Source: Candidatus Nanopelagicales bacterium (GTDB lineage Bacteria > Actinomycetota > Actinomycetes > S36-B12 > CAIYMF01). Taken from it: a DNA stretch of 64,000 bases. The stretch covers positions 1 to 64,000 of the forward strand of contig JAFIHG010000050.1 in assembly GCA_017848795.1 (NCBI GenBank), written 5' to 3'. Position numbers and translations under genes: made by a program. A model generated the notes under the pieces. The model worked only from the letters and a program-made list of their open reading frames with translations. It was not told where the DNA came from and made no database searches. Below, one piece after another: positions 62,491 through 64,000 of the stretch. Each line of letters begins with the position of its first letter. Within the stretch, counting starts at the first letter, position 1.

Positions 62491-64000
62491 GCACTACCGC
62501 CGCCAGCAGGTCCTCACGGCTGCCGTGCTGCGTGGCACCCGTCGCACGTGGGCGGCGATGGGCCGCGGCGACTGGGATGCCGCCTGGCGACGTGTCGGTC
62601 CGCGCCTGACGGTCCTCGTGGCCGCCGGGCAGCTCCGGTCGGCCGTCGAATCTGCGTCGTACGTGCCCGATGTGGCGGCCGAGGTCGGAATCGACCCGGA
62701 GTCGGTGGCACGGGTGCGTCCGTCCGGGTTCGCCGGGGTCGCGTCGGACGGCCGCCCGCTAGATTCGCTGCTCTACCAGTCGGTGACGACGGCGCGCACG
62801 TCCGGGCTGGACGCGGCCGGTTCGCTGGCCGCCGGTGAGCGGTTCCTCGAGATGGCCGTGCAGACGCAACTCGCGGACGCCGGTCGGGCCGCGGAGTCGG
62901 TGGCGATGACAGCGACCCCGGCGGTGACCGGGTACGTGCGGATGCTGAACCCGCCGTCCTGCTCACGGTGCGCTGTGCTCGCGGGCCGCTGGTACCGCTG
63001 GAACTCGGGCTTCCTACGCCATCCGCGCTGCTTCCCGGCTGGCGTGGTGGTGTCAGGCCCTGCGGTCGACGCGGCCACGCGGCGGTGGTACGAGGGCGAA
63101 CTCGTCGTCATCACGACTGCCGGTGGCGAGCAGTTGCCCGCCACCGGAAATCACCCGGTACTGACCGACCGTGGGTGGGTTCCGGCGAACCTGCTCATGG
63201 AAGGCGACAACGTAGTCCGCGGCACCGGTCGTGAGGGCGCTGTCCCCCTCGTGGTTCCACACGAACACCAGGTGCCATCCTGCATCGAGGATCTGTGGCG
63301 TCCGGACCGCATGGTGGCGCTTGGTGAGGTGCCAACCGCCGCCGAGGACTTCCACGGCGACGGGGGGTATGGCAAGGTCGACGTTGTACTTGCCGATCGC
63401 CTTCTGTGGAACGACGCCCATGCCACGAGTGGCGAGCTCGCCGAGCAGGAACAGTTCGCCGGGACTGTCGCAGAGCCCCTTCTGTTCGCGCAGTTGGGCA
63501 CGCCGGACGAGCGAGTCCAAGGGCTGAGTCGTGCCGCGGACGGCGTCATGGGCGGCGGCGGCCTGTTGTCGGCGCTCGTCAGCGGTCATGCGACGAGCGC
63601 GCACCTTGCCAGCGCGGGAGCGGTCTCGCGGCCGGAGGCCCTGTTCGACGAGGCGCTTGCGGATCGCCTCGCGGCTCACGTTGTAGCGGAGGCTGAGCGC
63701 GTACTCGCTCTCGCCGGCGCGGTATGCCGCCGCGATCTCGTCGGCGGGCAGCGTGAGGACCCGCCGCGGTGGGATGCCCCGGCGGGTCCGTTCACGATGG
63801 AGAGTCGTGGCGGATATGCCAGTCGCGGCGAGGATCTGCGCCTGCGCCTGTCCGGACAGGTAGCGCTTGATCGCGTCGTCGATGTTCGCCGGGTCGAGTG
63901 GAGTGGCCACGTCTACAACCTCACGTCAGTTGAGGGCTGGTATAGCGCTAATGGGTTGATTGTATCAAACTGCGATTGCAGGCATATCCCGGCCGCCGAG
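62468..64000 (+). CDS. MuF-type minor capsid protein interrupted by an intein (3' end cut off)
   Basis: The frame from ATG 62468 is open for 511 codons to the window edge. N-extein (1-187) is a helical head protein ending in the metal-binding motif PSCSRCAVLAGRWYRWNSGFLRHPR; C-extein resumes at residue 502 with CDCRHIPAAE. Joined, they read ..HPR-CDCRHIP.., the conserved MuF motif. Residues 188-501 between them are an intein. MuF proteins sit inside the head near the portal. The gene is expected to continue past 64000. Start lies inside the portal gene; no separate ribosome site is obvious. Confidence 0.88.
   Translation, partial: MLPRAATEHYRRQQVLTAAVLRGTRRTWAAMGRGDWDAAWRRVGPRLTVLVAAGQLRSAVESASYVPDVAAEVGIDPESVARVRPSGFAGVASDGRPLDSLLYQSVTTARTSGLDAAGSLAAGERFLEMAVQTQLADAGRAAESVAMTATPAVTGYVRMLNPPSCSRCAVLAGRWYRWNSGFLRHPRCFPAGVVVSGPAVDAATRRWYEGELVVITTAGGEQLPATGNHPVLTDRGWVPANLLMEGDNVVRGTGREGAVPLVVPHEHQVPSCIEDLWRPDRMVALGEVPTAAEDFHGDGGYGKVDVVLADRLLWNDAHATSGELAEQEQFAGTVAEPLLFAQLGTPDERVQGLSRAADGVMGGGGLLSALVSGHATSAHLASAGAVSRPEALFDEALADRLAAHVVAEAERVLALAGAVCRRDLVGGQREDPPRWDAPAGPFTMESRGGYASRGEDLRLRLSGQVALDRVVDVRRVEWSGHVYNLTSVEGWYSANGLIVSNCDCRHIPAAE
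63029..63970 (+). other. Intein (314 residues) in the MuF protein
   Basis: Starts with Cys188 (CFPAGVVVSG, block A), has the block B pattern PATGNHPVLTDRGWVPA (T226, H229), and ends with blocks F/G: HVYNLTSVEGWYSANGLIVSN followed by Cys502 as +1 nucleophile. The penultimate residue is Ser500 where most inteins have His. The insertion point splits the conserved zinc motif of the host protein. Its middle (about residues 250-480) is open on both strands: an endonuclease is encoded antisense. Confidence 0.88.
63053..63910 (-). CDS. Vsr/DUF559-like homing endonuclease encoded antisense within the intein
   Basis: A 285-residue protein entirely inside the intein on the opposite strand. Two HTH motifs (AIKRYLSGQAQAQILAATGIS; EIAAAYRAGESEYALSLRYNVSREAIRKRL) precede a PD-(D/E)XK domain of the Vsr type: SPGELFLLGELATRG (E152), NVDLAIPPVAVEVLGGGWH (D178, E187, H194) and RTPQILDAGWHLVFVWN. 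GTG start at 63910 with GTGAGG about 9 nt upstream. It should cut intein-less MuF alleles and drive homing. The sense strand stays open across it, so two proteins share the DNA. Confidence 0.82.
   Translation of the reverse strand: MATPLDPANIDDAIKRYLSGQAQAQILAATGISATTLHRERTRRGIPPRRVLTLPADEIAAAYRAGESEYALSLRYNVSREAIRKRLVEQGLRPRDRSRAGKVRARRMTADERRQQAAAAHDAVRGTTQPLDSLVRRAQLREQKGLCDSPGELFLLGELATRGMGVVPQKAIGKYNVDLAIPPVAVEVLGGGWHLTKRHHAVRTPQILDAGWHLVFVWNHEGDSALTTGAADYVVAFHEQVRRNPPTVGQYRVISGGGQLLATGSRDDDEFALVPPPRGRVDRRA

Larger units (their letters stand above)
42583..64000. mobile_element. Integrated temperate phage (left end and most of early/late genes; continues beyond window)
   Basis: From the tRNA-Arg gene to the edge all content is phage-like: repressor and excisionase at the tRNA, densely overlapping small genes, recombination genes, terminase, portal and MuF head protein. 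Left attachment core should lie in the 3' half of the tRNA. Integrase, remaining head, tail and lysis genes are not in the window and should lie to the right. The layout resembles siphoviruses of actinomycetes. Confidence 0.92.

Noticed and set aside
42583-64000. Phage integrase within the window
   Set aside because: I looked for tyrosine (R..HxxR..Y) and serine recombinase signatures in all phage frames and saw none; integrase most likely lies past the right edge.

Overview
The window is high-GC DNA from an actinomycete (Actinomycetota). Evidence is the GTG-rich gene starts, the conserved order lysA - hom-thrC-thrB - rho - rpmE - prfA - prmC - sua5 - glyA - wecA - atp operon, a WhiB-like protein on the prophage, and an actinobacterial Rho with a long Arg/Gly/Asn-rich insert. 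I cannot fix the genus from sequence alone.

Chromosomal part (1-42,582). 1-2,200: secreted protein, lipoprotein and enoyl-CoA hydratase. 2,287-6,159: glycogen debranching enzyme and an ABC exporter pair. 6,166-9,488: ethylmalonyl-CoA mutase (B12-dependent), 3-hydroxybutyryl-CoA dehydrogenase and a small membrane protein. 9,653-12,113: MurA with Asp in place of the fosfomycin-target Cys, a PduO-type cobalamin adenosyltransferase that could supply the mutase cofactor, and a YbaK-type deacylase. 12,351-13,225: a HepT/MntA toxin-antitoxin pair whose MntA carries an N-terminal HTH. 13,292-21,529: an SMR efflux protein and the complete F1Fo ATP synthase operon (IBEFHAGDC order on the minus strand) with two small AtpI-like genes. 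21,619-28,580: wecA, glyA, sua5, two hemerythrin-like proteins, prmC, prfA, rpmE. 28,748-30,986: a SipW/TasA-like secretion module inserted between rpmE and rho; its signal peptidase is fused to what looks like its own substrate (a LamG domain behind a SipW-type signal). 31,216-40,460: rho, threonine genes, lysA, an ArgRS-like protein without catalytic core (NrtL-like), and DUF2277. 40,464-42,491: a ClpB-like AAA+ protein with a degenerate first ATPase site.

Prophage part (42,583 to the right edge, incomplete). A phage sits in a tRNA-Arg(CCG) gene. Its repressor is read leftwards and ends inside the tRNA, which is the architecture of integration-dependent immunity. Divergently, a MerR-type excisionase/Cro-like gene starts a rightward array of about 40 mostly tiny genes, nearly all overlapping by 4 nt (ATGA/GTGA): GIY-YIG nuclease, ParB-like protein, RecB-type exonuclease plus ERF annealing protein, RusA resolvase, WhiB-like protein, several zinc-finger proteins, replication-type proteins, an HTH/HicA-like pair, a lipoprotein and an HNH nuclease. 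Two leftward inserts interrupt the array: a membrane protein (43,886-44,419) and an XRE regulator coupled to a short protein resembling the N-terminal half of a Cas7/RAMP protein (51,002-51,678). Late genes follow: small and large terminase, portal, and a MuF-type capsid protein that contains a 314-residue intein. On the opposite strand, wholly inside that intein, lies an open frame for a Vsr-like homing endonuclease. No integrase is visible; it should lie beyond the right edge.
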